Positions 46,189-54,946 of a stretch of DNA of 64,000 nt are shown here, one piece after another (the stretch's first letter is position 1; each line of letters begins with the position of its first letter). The stretch spans positions 638,294 to 702,293 of the forward strand of contig NZ_JACSPM010000001.1 in NCBI RefSeq assembly GCF_014837165.1, written 5' to 3'. Under the pieces are notes generated by a model. The model was not told the origin of the DNA, did not search any database, and saw nothing but the letters and a program-made list of their open reading frames with translations. Position numbers and translations under genes: made by a program. The DNA is from Microbacterium gallinarum (GTDB taxonomy: Bacteria > Actinomycetota > Actinomycetes > Actinomycetales > Microbacteriaceae).

Positions 46189-46200
46189 GTTTCCGGTAAC
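46189..46200 (+). promoter_or_regulatory. operator-like site (family A), downstream of -10
   Basis: GTTTCCGGTAAC, within the near-palindrome TGTTTCCGGTAACA (46188-46201). Its centre is 66 bp from that of the site at 46123-46134, so the promoter is bracketed by two operators. Confidence 0.6.
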
Positions 46201-46328
46201 AGCACCCGACGCCGTCGACACCGACGGTCTGATCTGCGCGATGACGCACATACGCCTCGAACCGACGGTGACGTCGGCCCCGAGGCATCCCTCGCCTGTG
46301 CGCCGTCGCCGAGAAGCGAGGAATCAGC

Positions 46329-49247
46329 GTGAGAACGCGCCAGAGAAACCGAAACCTCGCGAGAGGCGGCGCCGTGGCCACGGCCGTCGCCCTCGCTCTT
46401 ACCGGCGCCGTCGCGCCCGCGGCGCACGCCGCGATCGACGCCCAGCCGCTTATCCACTACACGTTCGACGCCGTCTCGGGCACGTCGATCCCCGACGTCA
46501 GCGGCAACGGCCACAACGCGACGGTCCGCCAGTCCGGCGCCGAGGTGAGCGACGGCGTCCTGAGCCTCCCCGGCGGCGCTCGTGCCACCAGCGCCTATGT
46601 GGAGATCCCGTCGGCGCCGCTCGTCGGCAAGAGCGACCTCACCATCTCGACCTGGATGTCGAACCGCACCGGCCCCGCGAACGTCGCCTCGGCGTTCATC
46701 GGCGCGCCGGTCGCCTCGGGCGCGTCGTACTCGTCCGGCTACTGGCTGCTCAACCCGACGAACCCCAGCGGATATGTGAAGTCGGTCGTCACCAACTCGA
46801 CGAACGCCGGTGCACCCTGGGGCACGGAGGTCGGGCCCGGCGCTACGAACACCTCGACTACCGGCATCCGCACACCCGCCGGCATGTCGCTGTACACCAC
46901 CGTGATCGACGGCACGAACGGCCAGCTGCGTGTGTACGTCAACGGCGCGCCGATCGGTCAGACCGCCATCGCGCGCAACGTCGCCTCGTTCGGCTCGTCG
47001 CTGGTGGCGTACCTGGGTCGCTCGACCTACAACGACCCCCACTGGAACGGCCAGGTCGACGACTTCGCCGTCTACGGCGAGGCGCTCGACCAGGCCGAGG
47101 TGCAGGCGCTCTTCGCCGGCGAAGCGCTTGACCGCGCGATCAGCGGCATCGAGGTGCCCGAGACGGCGATCAGCGACTTCACGCTCCCCACCAGCAGCTA
47201 TGGCGTGCAGGTGTCCTGGGCGTCCGACAACGCTGCGATCTCCGTCACCGGCGGCTCCGCCGACGTGACGCGTCCGGCCGCGGGCGAGGGCGACGCGACG
47301 GTGACGCTCACCGCGACGTTCACCGTGGGCTCGGACTCGCGGACGCAGACGTACGCGGTCACCGTGCCTCAGGATCTCGCCGACGACGTCAAGGCGCAGA
47401 ACGACCTCGACGCCATCGAGATCGCGAACGCCGACAACATCCGCACCAACTTCTCGGTGCCGCAGACCGGCGCCGAGGGTTCGTCGATCGCCTGGGCGGT
47501 GACGTCGGGCGCCGCCAACGCCGACCTCCGCGACGGCGTCGTCGACACATCGCTCACCGTCGAGGTCGAGCGTCCCGCAGCGGGCGCGGAGGCTGCGGAG
47601 GTCGTGCTCACCGCGACGGCGACCAACGGGTCGGCGCAGCGCTCGCGCGAGTTCCGCGTGCAGGTGCAGCCGATGCCCGCCGGCGACGCCGAGAGCGAGG
47701 CGTACGTGTGGGCCTTCTTCACGGGCGAGGGAGCCGGCGCCGAGCGCGTCAGCCTCGCCGCGTCGAAGGGCAACGACGCGCTGGCGTGGAACACGCTGAA
47801 CGACGGCGAACCGCTGTTCACCTCGGAGCTCGGCACGAAGGGTCTGCGCGATCCGTTCATCATCCGCGCGCCCGAGGGCGACCGGTTCTACATGCTGGCG
47901 ACCGACCTCAAGATCGACGGTCTCGCAGGGGGCTTCAACACCGCCCAGATCTCGGGCTCGCGCTACATCGAGGTGTGGGAGTCGGACGACCTCGTGAACT
48001 GGTCCGAGCAGCGGCACGTCAAGGTCTCGTCCGACTACGCCGGCAACACGTGGGCGCCCGAGGCGTACTGGGATGAGGAGCGCGACACCTTCGTGGTGTT
48101 CTGGGCCTCCAACCTCTACCCGACGCCGAACGCCGCGGACCGCACGGCCGTGACCTACAACCGCATGATGTACGCCACGACCGACGACTTCCGCACGTTC
48201 TCCGAGCCGCAGATCTGGAGCGACGTCCAGCGCGGCACCGGTCGCGGCCTTATCGACTCGACGGTCGCCGAAGTCGACGGCACGTATTACCGGTTCACGA
48301 AGGACGAGGCGTCGATGACTCTCCGCGCCGAGAAGTCGACGAACCTCCTGGCGAAGATCACGGGCACGCTGCCGGGCACCACGGGACCGGCCGACCAGTG
48401 GACCCTCATCAAGGAGCGCGTCGCCTCGGGCCTCCCCAACGGCGAGCCCGGCGGCACCTACACGAGCGGCGAGGGTCCCAGCGTCTTCCCGGCGAACGAG
48501 GGCGACGTGAACAACCTCGACTGGTTCCTCTTCATCGACCAGCCGAACTACCACGGCGGACCGAACTACTACATCCCGTTCGGGTCGAACGACCTCGCGA
48601 ACGGGGACTCGTGGGTGCCGCTCGGCGCGAAGCTGCGGGCGAATCTGCCGCAGAACTCCGACGGCGGCAAGCCGCGCCACGGCACGGTGATCCCGGTGAC
48701 GCGCGCCGAGTACCAGAAGGTGCTCGAGGCGTACGCGCCGCACATCGCGGTCTCGTCGGTCGGTGCCATCGAGACGACGACCGGGGCGGGTGTCGCACCG
48801 GTCCTGCCGCAGGCGCACCTGACGAAGGCGGACGGCTCGGAGCAGACCGTCGCCGTCATCTGGGAGACCGTCGCCCCGTCGAAGTACGCTGCACCGGGCA
48901 CCTTCACGGTGTCGGGCGTCGCGCAGGACGACTCGCGCATGCCGGTCGAGGCGACCGTGACGGTGGAGCCCGCGATCGAGGTCACCGTCACCGCGCAGAC
49001 GCGCTGCGTCGCGGGCAAGGTCGTCCTCACGGCCGTGCTCGCGAACGGCGGCGACTCGCTCGCCGACGTGTCGGTCTCGACGCCGTACGGTGCGAAGTCC
49101 GCCACGATCGCGGCGGGCAAGACGGTGTCGTACGCGTTCACGACGCGTCTCGCATCGATCGACGCCGGCCAGGTGAGCGTGGCGGTCGTCGACGGCGACA
49201 CGTCGGGCACCGTGACCGCGCAATACGCCGTCCGCACCTGCGGATGA
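46329..49247 (+). CDS. secreted GH43 glycoside hydrolase with LamG and C-terminal Cys domain
   Basis: A 972-residue exported enzyme with a GTG start and GCGAGGAA upstream. It has a signal peptide (about 1-35, ending AAHA), LamG (about 38-255, with WLLNPTNPSGYVKSVV like the 42624 protein), two Ig-like repeats (about 270-450) and a GH43 propeller (about 455-800). Candidate catalytic residues are the Asp in GLRDPF (about 508), the Asp in LIDSTV (about 642) and the Glu in EGPSVF (about 715). A Big_4-like domain (about 815-880) and the shared Cys domain (RCVAGK at about 891) end Cys-Gly. LamG shared with the 42624 protein and catalytic part of the single-propeller type suggest domain shuffling. 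Confidence 0.88.
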   Translation: MRTRQRNRNLARGGAVATAVALALTGAVAPAAHAAIDAQPLIHYTFDAVSGTSIPDVSGNGHNATVRQSGAEVSDGVLSLPGGARATSAYVEIPSAPLVGKSDLTISTWMSNRTGPANVASAFIGAPVASGASYSSGYWLLNPTNPSGYVKSVVTNSTNAGAPWGTEVGPGATNTSTTGIRTPAGMSLYTTVIDGTNGQLRVYVNGAPIGQTAIARNVASFGSSLVAYLGRSTYNDPHWNGQVDDFAVYGEALDQAEVQALFAGEALDRAISGIEVPETAISDFTLPTSSYGVQVSWASDNAAISVTGGSADVTRPAAGEGDATVTLTATFTVGSDSRTQTYAVTVPQDLADDVKAQNDLDAIEIANADNIRTNFSVPQTGAEGSSIAWAVTSGAANADLRDGVVDTSLTVEVERPAAGAEAAEVVLTATATNGSAQRSREFRVQVQPMPAGDAESEAYVWAFFTGEGAGAERVSLAASKGNDALAWNTLNDGEPLFTSELGTKGLRDPFIIRAPEGDRFYMLATDLKIDGLAGGFNTAQISGSRYIEVWESDDLVNWSEQRHVKVSSDYAGNTWAPEAYWDEERDTFVVFWASNLYPTPNAADRTAVTYNRMMYATTDDFRTFSEPQIWSDVQRGTGRGLIDSTVAEVDGTYYRFTKDEASMTLRAEKSTNLLAKITGTLPGTTGPADQWTLIKERVASGLPNGEPGGTYTSGEGPSVFPANEGDVNNLDWFLFIDQPNYHGGPNYYIPFGSNDLANGDSWVPLGAKLRANLPQNSDGGKPRHGTVIPVTRAEYQKVLEAYAPHIAVSSVGAIETTTGAGVAPVLPQAHLTKADGSEQTVAVIWETVAPSKYAAPGTFTVSGVAQDDSRMPVEATVTVEPAIEVTVTAQTRCVAGKVVLTAVLANGGDSLADVSVSTPYGAKSATIAAGKTVSYAFTTRLASIDAGQVSVAVVDGDTSGTVTAQYAVRTCG

Positions 49248-49289
49248 GAGTGAGCGGATGCCGCGGCACTGAGCCGCGGTGACGGATCG

Positions 49290-49316
49290 GGCCCCCGGCG
49301 CAGCGCGCGGGGGGCC
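49290..49316 (+). terminator. hairpin terminator after GH43
   Basis: 49290-49301 pairs with 49305-49316, with one mismatch. It begins 42 bp after the stop at 49247. GC-rich, no strong T-tract. Confidence 0.5.
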
Positions 49317-49373
49317 TCATCGTGTCGTCGACAGGCCGGCCGCGGCATCCCTCCCCCATGGCACGCTGGTGGT

Positions 49374-50369
49374 GTGACCAGGATCGCTCCCGGCGGCACC
49401 GCCGCCCTGCCCCGCCGGCCCCTGAAGCGGCTGCGGGCGCGGCTGCTCACCGCCCTGTCGGGCGACCCGAACGGCACGCCGGCGTGGGTGCGGGAGCTCG
49501 CCGAGGGCGACGACACGGGCTGGTTCGCGGACGGCGGCCCCGCATGGACCGTGCATGCCGGCATGGGGACCATGGTCGCCGGCATCCGCGCGCTGCTGAT
49601 GCAGGCGCTCCACCCGGGCGCGCTGGCGGGCGTGCACGACTGGTCGCGCTACCGCGAAGACCCCATCGGACGCCTCACGGGCACGGTGCGCTGGGTCATC
49701 TGCCTCACGTACGGCTCGAAGGCCCAGGCCGAGCGCGAGACGGCACGGGTCGGCCGGTTCCACCAGCGGGTGTCGGGCACCTACGTCACAGGGCAGGGCG
49801 ACGAGGTGTCGTACTCCGCCTCCGACGCCGAGCTCGTCGAGTGGGTGCACCTCGCCTTCACCGACGCATTCCTCACGTGCCACGAGACCTGGGGTCGCCC
49901 GATCCCCGGCGGCCCGGACGCCTACGTCGCGGAGTGGGCGACGGCGGGACGGCTGATGCACGTCGCGGATCCGCCGCGCACCGAGGCCGAGCTGCGGCGC
50001 CGGATCGACGCCCTGCTCGAGGGCGGCGTCCTGCGGCGCGACGAGCGGGTCGACGACGTCGTGCGCTTCCTCCGCCGGCCGCCGTTCCGCGACTCGCGGG
50101 CGATGTCACTGGCCTACCGCGTGCTCTTCGCCAGCGCCGTGGCCACCATTCCGCACCGCTACCGCGCGCTGCTCGGCCTGCGGCGCACGTGGCTGCCCGT
50201 CATCACGGCGACGCGCCTCATCCTCGCCGTCACCGAGAACGCACTGGGTTCCGGGCCGCGGGCGCAGGATTTCGCGCGCCGTCGGCTGCGCCGGCTCGGG
50301 AGAGCGGATGCCGCGGGCCCGCCCGCCCCGTCGTCCGAGGACGCCCGGCCCTTCGCCGCGGGAGACTGA
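49374..50369 (+). CDS. oxygenase MpaB family protein (DUF2236)
   Basis: A 331-residue protein of the MpaB/latex-clearing-protein-like family. It has the N-terminal arm (DDTGWFADGGPAWTVHAGMG), the HPGALAGVHDWSRYREDPIGR stretch with the conserved His, and later WVHLAFTDAFLTCHETWG with the second His. These His residues bind a heme or metal in characterised relatives. GTG start at 49374. It has no evident link to sugar use, carries no export signal and sits inside the island between two secreted-protein groups. Confidence 0.82.
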   Translation: MTRIAPGGTAALPRRPLKRLRARLLTALSGDPNGTPAWVRELAEGDDTGWFADGGPAWTVHAGMGTMVAGIRALLMQALHPGALAGVHDWSRYREDPIGRLTGTVRWVICLTYGSKAQAERETARVGRFHQRVSGTYVTGQGDEVSYSASDAELVEWVHLAFTDAFLTCHETWGRPIPGGPDAYVAEWATAGRLMHVADPPRTEAELRRRIDALLEGGVLRRDERVDDVVRFLRRPPFRDSRAMSLAYRVLFASAVATIPHRYRALLGLRRTWLPVITATRLILAVTENALGSGPRAQDFARRRLRRLGRADAAGPPAPSSEDARPFAAGD

Positions 50370-50378
50370 CCCCCATAC

Positions 50379-50414
50379 GGAACGGCCCGCGATCCGAAGA
50401 CCGCGGGCCGTTCC
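50379..50414. terminator. bidirectional hairpin terminator between convergent genes
   Basis: A perfect 13-bp stem (50379-50391 with 50402-50414) lies between the plus-strand stop at 50369 and the minus-strand stop at 50424. Confidence 0.8.
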
Positions 50415-50423
50415 GGGAAGCGA

Positions 50424-52415
50424 TCAGCCGCAGCTGAACGCCGCGTAGGCGGTGCTCCCCTCGTACGTGGTGTCGTCGGCGGCCGAACCGGTCACCTCGA
50501 CATCGCCCCCGCCGATGCCGACCGTGCGGGTCGAGAACGCGATCGACGCGGTACCGCCGGCCTTCACCGCGGGGAAGGTCTTCGACCCGTAGGCCGACTC
50601 CACCGTGATGGCGGCCGCGACGTCGTCGACGTTCTTCACCGAGACGACGAGGGCCACCTTGCCCGCGACGCAGCGCTGCGAGATCGACGGCTGCAGATCG
50701 AGGCCGCCGCCGACGAGCGTGGGCAGCTCGACTGTGACGTGCTGCTCGACGTTGCCCGCCGCATCCTGCGCCTGCACGTGCACGTAGCGCGGCTCCTCGG
50801 TGAGCTGCACCGAGAAGGGCTCCTCGTACGTGGCGTACATGTTGTTGGTCTCGCCGGTCGGCGAGGCATCGGGGCCGTCCGACCAGACGGTGCGGGTGAC
50901 GCCCGACCCCGGCTCGGCGTCGGACGGCGTGAGCGTGACCGTGGCCGACGTGCCGTCGACGACGACCCAGTCGATGCCGGTGGTCGGGGCGATCGTGTCG
51001 ACCTTGATGGTCTCGGATGCCTCACCCACCGCGTCATCCTCGCTCGTCGCCCGGGCGCTCACAGTGACCTCACCCTCGGCATCCACCGTGAACGGCTCGT
51101 CGTACGGCGTCCAGGTCTCGCCGTCGACGCTGTACTCGACGCTCGCGATCGGGCTGGCCGTCTCTTCGGCGGTCACGGTGACGGTCGGCGCGGTGGTGTA
51201 CCAGCCCGACCCCTGCGGAGCGGAGTCGAACTCGATCGCGACGATCGGCTCGGCCTGGCTGAGCGGCTCGACGACGAACACGGTCGCGATCGCCCCGGGA
51301 GCGTAGCCGGCGACGGCGCCCTCGATGTCGAAGATCGCGTCGACCTCGGCGTACAGCTCGGGCTCGACGGCATCCCACTCGACGTCCACAGCGCTGCTCG
51401 CGGTGCCGTCGCCGTACGTCGCGCGCACCGTGTCGGGCAGCACGGGCTCAACGCCCGGCGTCGTGATGGTGGCGGTGTAGTCCACGCCCTCGATCTCGTC
51501 GGACAACTCGTCGGCGACGTACACCGCCGCCGAGACGGTCTGGCCGTCGTAGCCCGCAGGATCGCCCACGACCTCGAATTCACCGGCGGTTGCGTAGGCG
51601 GATGCCGCGACCGGCGCCCATTCCACGTCGACGTACGTCAGCGGGCCGTTCTCGCCGATGACCCAGACCTGCTGGGGCAGCTCGGGCGCTGTGCCGGTGA
51701 CCGTGCGCACGGCGACCGCCTGCGCGTCGATGAACGCGTTCGGGTCCTCCGGCTCGGGTTCGACGATCGGGGCGTCCACACCCCAGACCTCCCACTCGAT
51801 GACGCTCGTGGCCTTGCGCTGGCTCTGGAAGACGACGCGGTCGAGCACGAGCCGGACCGCGGTCGTGGTGACCGCATCCCAGTTCGCCTGCACCACCGGC
51901 TGCGAGGCGATGGGCGCCGCGGAGTCGAGCACGGGCAGGGGGTAGCTCAGATCCGCGCCGGTGACCGGGGTCCACTCGCCCGCGCTGTTGCGGTACTCGA
52001 CCTTCCACGCCGCCGGGATCATGACGCCGGAGTCACCGCCCGGCGTGAGGTGGTTCTGCCACAGGTAGAGCTTCGATGAGCTCACCGTGACGGGGTTCTC
52101 CCACGTGTAGGTGGCGATGTCCTGCGTCGGATTGCCCGGCGCGCCCCACGTTCCCCACATCGCGGACAGCGTGTTCGTCGGCCCGACGACGCCGTTGTTG
52201 AGCGCCGCGGCCGAGTTCCAGCCAGGCACGTAGCTCACCTCGACCGTCGGCGCGTTGTCGCCCGACGCGAGCGCCACGTTGGACGGCTCGTCGGCGGCGG
52301 TCGCGGGGAACGCGATCGCCGTACCGCCGGCGATGAGCGCCACGGCGGCCGCCACCGCGACCGCGATCCTCCTGACACCGGGGCGACCGGTGCGGCCGGA
52401 GCGGAGCGTGTGCAT
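50424..52415 (-). CDS. secreted non-catalytic multi-Ig protein with discoidin-like domain and C-terminal Cys domain
   Basis: A 663-residue exported protein: signal peptide (about 1-41), a galactose-binding/discoidin-like domain (about 45-215, with WGTWGAPGNPTQDIATYTW and AVRLVLDRVVFQSQ) and two Big_4-like domains (about 230-400, with TVTGTAPELPQQVWV and TTPGVEPVLPDTVRATYGDG). Two further beta-sandwiches (about 410-565) and the shared Cys domain (RCVAGK at about 582) follow. No hydrolase domain is seen. It lies 25 bp after the GH127 gene, which lacks the Cys domain, so it may act with that enzyme as a binding partner. The start at 52415 has GAAGGGAC upstream; 52439 is an alternative. Confidence 0.8.
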   Translation of the reverse strand: MHTLRSGRTGRPGVRRIAVAVAAAVALIAGGTAIAFPATAADEPSNVALASGDNAPTVEVSYVPGWNSAAALNNGVVGPTNTLSAMWGTWGAPGNPTQDIATYTWENPVTVSSSKLYLWQNHLTPGGDSGVMIPAAWKVEYRNSAGEWTPVTGADLSYPLPVLDSAAPIASQPVVQANWDAVTTTAVRLVLDRVVFQSQRKATSVIEWEVWGVDAPIVEPEPEDPNAFIDAQAVAVRTVTGTAPELPQQVWVIGENGPLTYVDVEWAPVAASAYATAGEFEVVGDPAGYDGQTVSAAVYVADELSDEIEGVDYTATITTPGVEPVLPDTVRATYGDGTASSAVDVEWDAVEPELYAEVDAIFDIEGAVAGYAPGAIATVFVVEPLSQAEPIVAIEFDSAPQGSGWYTTAPTVTVTAEETASPIASVEYSVDGETWTPYDEPFTVDAEGEVTVSARATSEDDAVGEASETIKVDTIAPTTGIDWVVVDGTSATVTLTPSDAEPGSGVTRTVWSDGPDASPTGETNNMYATYEEPFSVQLTEEPRYVHVQAQDAAGNVEQHVTVELPTLVGGGLDLQPSISQRCVAGKVALVVSVKNVDDVAAAITVESAYGSKTFPAVKAGGTASIAFSTRTVGIGGGDVEVTGSAADDTTYEGSTAYAAFSCG

Positions 52416-52440
52416 GGATGTCCCTTCGATCGTCGTCATG

Positions 52441-54750
52441 TCAGTTGCCCCCGTCGATCGGCGCACGTCCTGCGGCGAGGAGGATCTTCTGGCGGTTGCG
52501 TGCGGTGAGGAGCCCGGCGGCGACGTACGCCGCCGACACCTCCCCGACGGCGTCCAGGAAGGCGCTCCGATCGGCGAACGGCGCCTGTGCCCACACTTCG
52601 TCGAGCAGCGTTCTGCCCGCGCGACGCGGGTTCGCGACCCCCGAGTTCTGGCCGGCGAAGGTCACGGTCGGCTCGGTTCGCTGGAAGTACATGTGGTACG
52701 CGACATCCCGTCCGTTGTAGGCCGGCTCGTAGCTGACGCCGCCGATCGTGAACACGTTCGCCGCCGTCTTGGAGATGCCGCGGCTCACGTTTCCGCCGAG
52801 GTCGAGCCGGTCGGCGAGCGACACCTTCAGGTAGCTCGTGGACGAGCTCGTCGCCGTCAGGACCACGGGGCCGTACAGGAGCGTCTGGATGTCGGCGCGG
52901 TCGACCGCCCCCTCCACGCGCACCGAGAGCGGGATGCGCACGGTGATCGTGTCACCGGCCGCCCATGTGCGGTCGATCGTGGCGTACGTGCCGGGCTCGA
53001 TCGCCACGCCTGCGGGCGTGCCGTTGACCTCGATCTCCACACCGCGCGACCACACCGGGATGCGCAGGTGCACCTTCAGCGGACCCGACGGCGCCGACGT
53101 GATCGTGAGCGTCGACGTGTCGCCCTCGGGGTACGACGACACCTGCTCCAGCTCGAGCCCGGTCTCGTCCCACGTGAGCGTCGAAGCGATGTAGAGGTTC
53201 ACATAGAGCTCGGACGCGTCGGCGGAGCGGAAGTAGATCCCTTCCTGGTACTTGACGTGGCTCTCGAGCCCGGTGCCGCCGCAGCAGGTTCCGATGTTGC
53301 CGTTGCCGTACTCCTTGCGCGCCCCCGGGTGCACCGGGAACATGTACAGGTTCTCGGGACCGTTGGTGGACTCCTGGTTGCGCCGGCCGCCGAGGATGTG
53401 GTTCAGCACCGTCCGCTCGTAGTAGTCCATGTACTTCGGGTCCTGCTCGTTGAAGAACAGGTGGCTCGCGACCTTGAGCATGTTGTAGGCCGCACACGAC
53501 TCGGCGTTGCGCGGGCCGATGTCGCCCGCGACCGTGTTCGCCGGGCCCCACAGCTCGCCCTCGCCTGTGCCGCCGTGCGCGTAGGCGCGGCCGGGGACCA
53601 CCATGTCGAAGAAGCCCTTCGTGGCATCGAGGAAGTGGTCGTCGCCGGTCTCGGCGGCGAGCTTCACGTACCCCGGGAACTGCGGGATGTGCTGGTTCGC
53701 GTGCTTGCCGTTGAGCGTGTCGGTTCCGGCGGCGCACGCGTCGACGAGGGTGTGCAGCGTGAAGAGCTTCGCCGCGTCGAGGAACTCGCTCTTCTGCGGG
53801 TCGGCGGAGCGCCAGTACAGCTCGACGAGTACCTCGTTCATGCCGCCATACTCACCGGCGATGTACGAGCCCCACATGCGCGCGAGCTGGGCGGGCGTGC
53901 ACGTGGACAGACGGCTGTACACCCAGTGCCCGATGCCCTCGGCGAGCTGCAGCGCCTTCGCGTTGCCGGCGAGCGCGTGGGCGTCGAGGAGACCCGCGAG
54001 GATCTTGTGCAGCGTGTAGTACGGGGCCCAGATCTCGCCGTAGGGGGCGAACTCCTCGAGGGCCGAGAACTGCCACTCGCCGTACGCGGACAGGAAGCCG
54101 GGGTGCGAGTAGCGCGGCGCGCCCTCGAACTCCTGCGCGGCGAGCGCCGCGCGGCAGTCCTCGAGGCCGTCGACGATCGCGTTCACCTTGTTGAGCAGCG
54201 CGAGCTCACCGGTCGCGGCGTAGGCCATCGAGACGCCGCTGAGGAAGTGGCCGCCGTAGTGCCCACGCAGGCAGCCGCCCGCGCCCGCGGTGTTCTGGCC
54301 GCGGGTGTACTCGCGGGGTCCCCACCGCTGCGCGTCGGGGTTGGGTCCGTACTCCTCCCAGCCGCCGGGCGGGGTCGCGCCGTTCGTCGGAAGACCGGCG
54401 TTGCGACGGAAGACCGCGAGGATCTTGTCGACCGAGTACGCGCGGTAGAGCACGAGGTGCTGGTCGAGGGCGCGGGTGAACACGCTCTGGCCGAGCTTCA
54501 CCGACGACAGCGGGAACGGACGGACGCTCCAGGCGTCCGGGTACACGTGGGTCTGCCCGGCGCGCACCACCTGTGCCGAGCGCGCCGGTCCGGCGATGCG
54601 GAAGGCGGCCCCGCTCTTGTGCGCCGGCGTGGCCGCGCGCGCCTGCGTCGGGTCGAGGAGCGCGACGGCGGCGGCCATGCCGGCGAGCGCCACACCTCCT
54701 CCGACGACGACGTTGCGACGCGAGATTCCGGTTTCGGATGCGGGTGTCAT
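52441..54750 (-). CDS. GH127 family beta-L-arabinofuranosidase (DUF1680), Tat-exported
   Basis: A 769-residue enzyme. The N-terminal SRRNVVVGGGVALAGMAAAV is a twin-arginine signal peptide. The (alpha/alpha)6 barrel covers about residues 75-560 (GGHFLSGVSMAYAATG, YTLHKILAGLLDAH), then beta-sandwich domains follow. Zinc/catalytic residues of HypBA1-type GH127 are visible: Glu417 and Cys419 in AESCAAYN, and Cys489-Cys490 in GTCCGGTG. In this family a zinc-bound Cys is the nucleophile. It would remove beta-linked L-arabinofuranose, for example from hydroxyproline-rich glycoproteins. Unlike its neighbours it lacks the C-terminal Cys domain. GAGGAGG before 54750 fixes the start. Confidence 0.9.
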   Translation of the reverse strand: MTPASETGISRRNVVVGGGVALAGMAAAVALLDPTQARAATPAHKSGAAFRIAGPARSAQVVRAGQTHVYPDAWSVRPFPLSSVKLGQSVFTRALDQHLVLYRAYSVDKILAVFRRNAGLPTNGATPPGGWEEYGPNPDAQRWGPREYTRGQNTAGAGGCLRGHYGGHFLSGVSMAYAATGELALLNKVNAIVDGLEDCRAALAAQEFEGAPRYSHPGFLSAYGEWQFSALEEFAPYGEIWAPYYTLHKILAGLLDAHALAGNAKALQLAEGIGHWVYSRLSTCTPAQLARMWGSYIAGEYGGMNEVLVELYWRSADPQKSEFLDAAKLFTLHTLVDACAAGTDTLNGKHANQHIPQFPGYVKLAAETGDDHFLDATKGFFDMVVPGRAYAHGGTGEGELWGPANTVAGDIGPRNAESCAAYNMLKVASHLFFNEQDPKYMDYYERTVLNHILGGRRNQESTNGPENLYMFPVHPGARKEYGNGNIGTCCGGTGLESHVKYQEGIYFRSADASELYVNLYIASTLTWDETGLELEQVSSYPEGDTSTLTITSAPSGPLKVHLRIPVWSRGVEIEVNGTPAGVAIEPGTYATIDRTWAAGDTITVRIPLSVRVEGAVDRADIQTLLYGPVVLTATSSSTSYLKVSLADRLDLGGNVSRGISKTAANVFTIGGVSYEPAYNGRDVAYHMYFQRTEPTVTFAGQNSGVANPRRAGRTLLDEVWAQAPFADRSAFLDAVGEVSAAYVAAGLLTARNRQKILLAAGRAPIDGGN

Positions 54751-54785
54751 GATCGTGACCTCCTCGTACACGGATCGAAGTGATG

Positions 54786-54799
54786 CGAAAAGCCTTTCG
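54786..54799 (-). promoter_or_regulatory. operator-like palindrome (family B) upstream of GH127
   Basis: CGAAAAGCCTTTCG fits CGAAA-N4-TTTCG, as at 26242-26255 and 62541-62554. It lies 36 bp before the GH127 start and downstream of the A sites in the direction of transcription. Confidence 0.6.
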
Positions 54800-54816
54800 G
54801 TCGCATCACGTTTGAC

Positions 54817-54841
54817 GATAGCGCTAACAGTTAGCGAGAAC
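54817..54841 (-). promoter_or_regulatory. tandem operator-like sites (family A) upstream of GH127
   Basis: GATAGCGCTAAC (54817-54828) and GTTAGCGAGAAC (54830-54841), one base apart. The second is identical to 26224-26235. They sit 67-91 bp before the GH127 start. Confidence 0.65.
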
Positions 54842-54902
54842 AATGCTGGTGTGGGACGGGCCCGCCGGCCCGCGCCGTGGTGCGCAGGTCGCTCTGCGCA
54901 TG

Positions 54903-54938
54903 CCCGGAGGCGACGTCGCGAGCGACGCCGCCTCCGGG
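54903..54938 (-). terminator. long hairpin after the large hydrolase gene
   Basis: 17-nt arms (54903-54919 and 54922-54938) are complementary with a single mismatch. They begin 9 bp beyond the stop at 54947 on the minus strand. No T-tract is present. Confidence 0.65.
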
Positions 54939-54946
54939 GTGTTGCC

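Noticed and set aside
43461..49223. A 1920-codon open frame on the minus strand across two GH43 genes
   Set aside because: It is antisense to two clearly coding genes with recognisable domains. Its translation is Arg/Val/Asp/Gly/His-rich without any family, as expected from GC-rich third positions read backwards.
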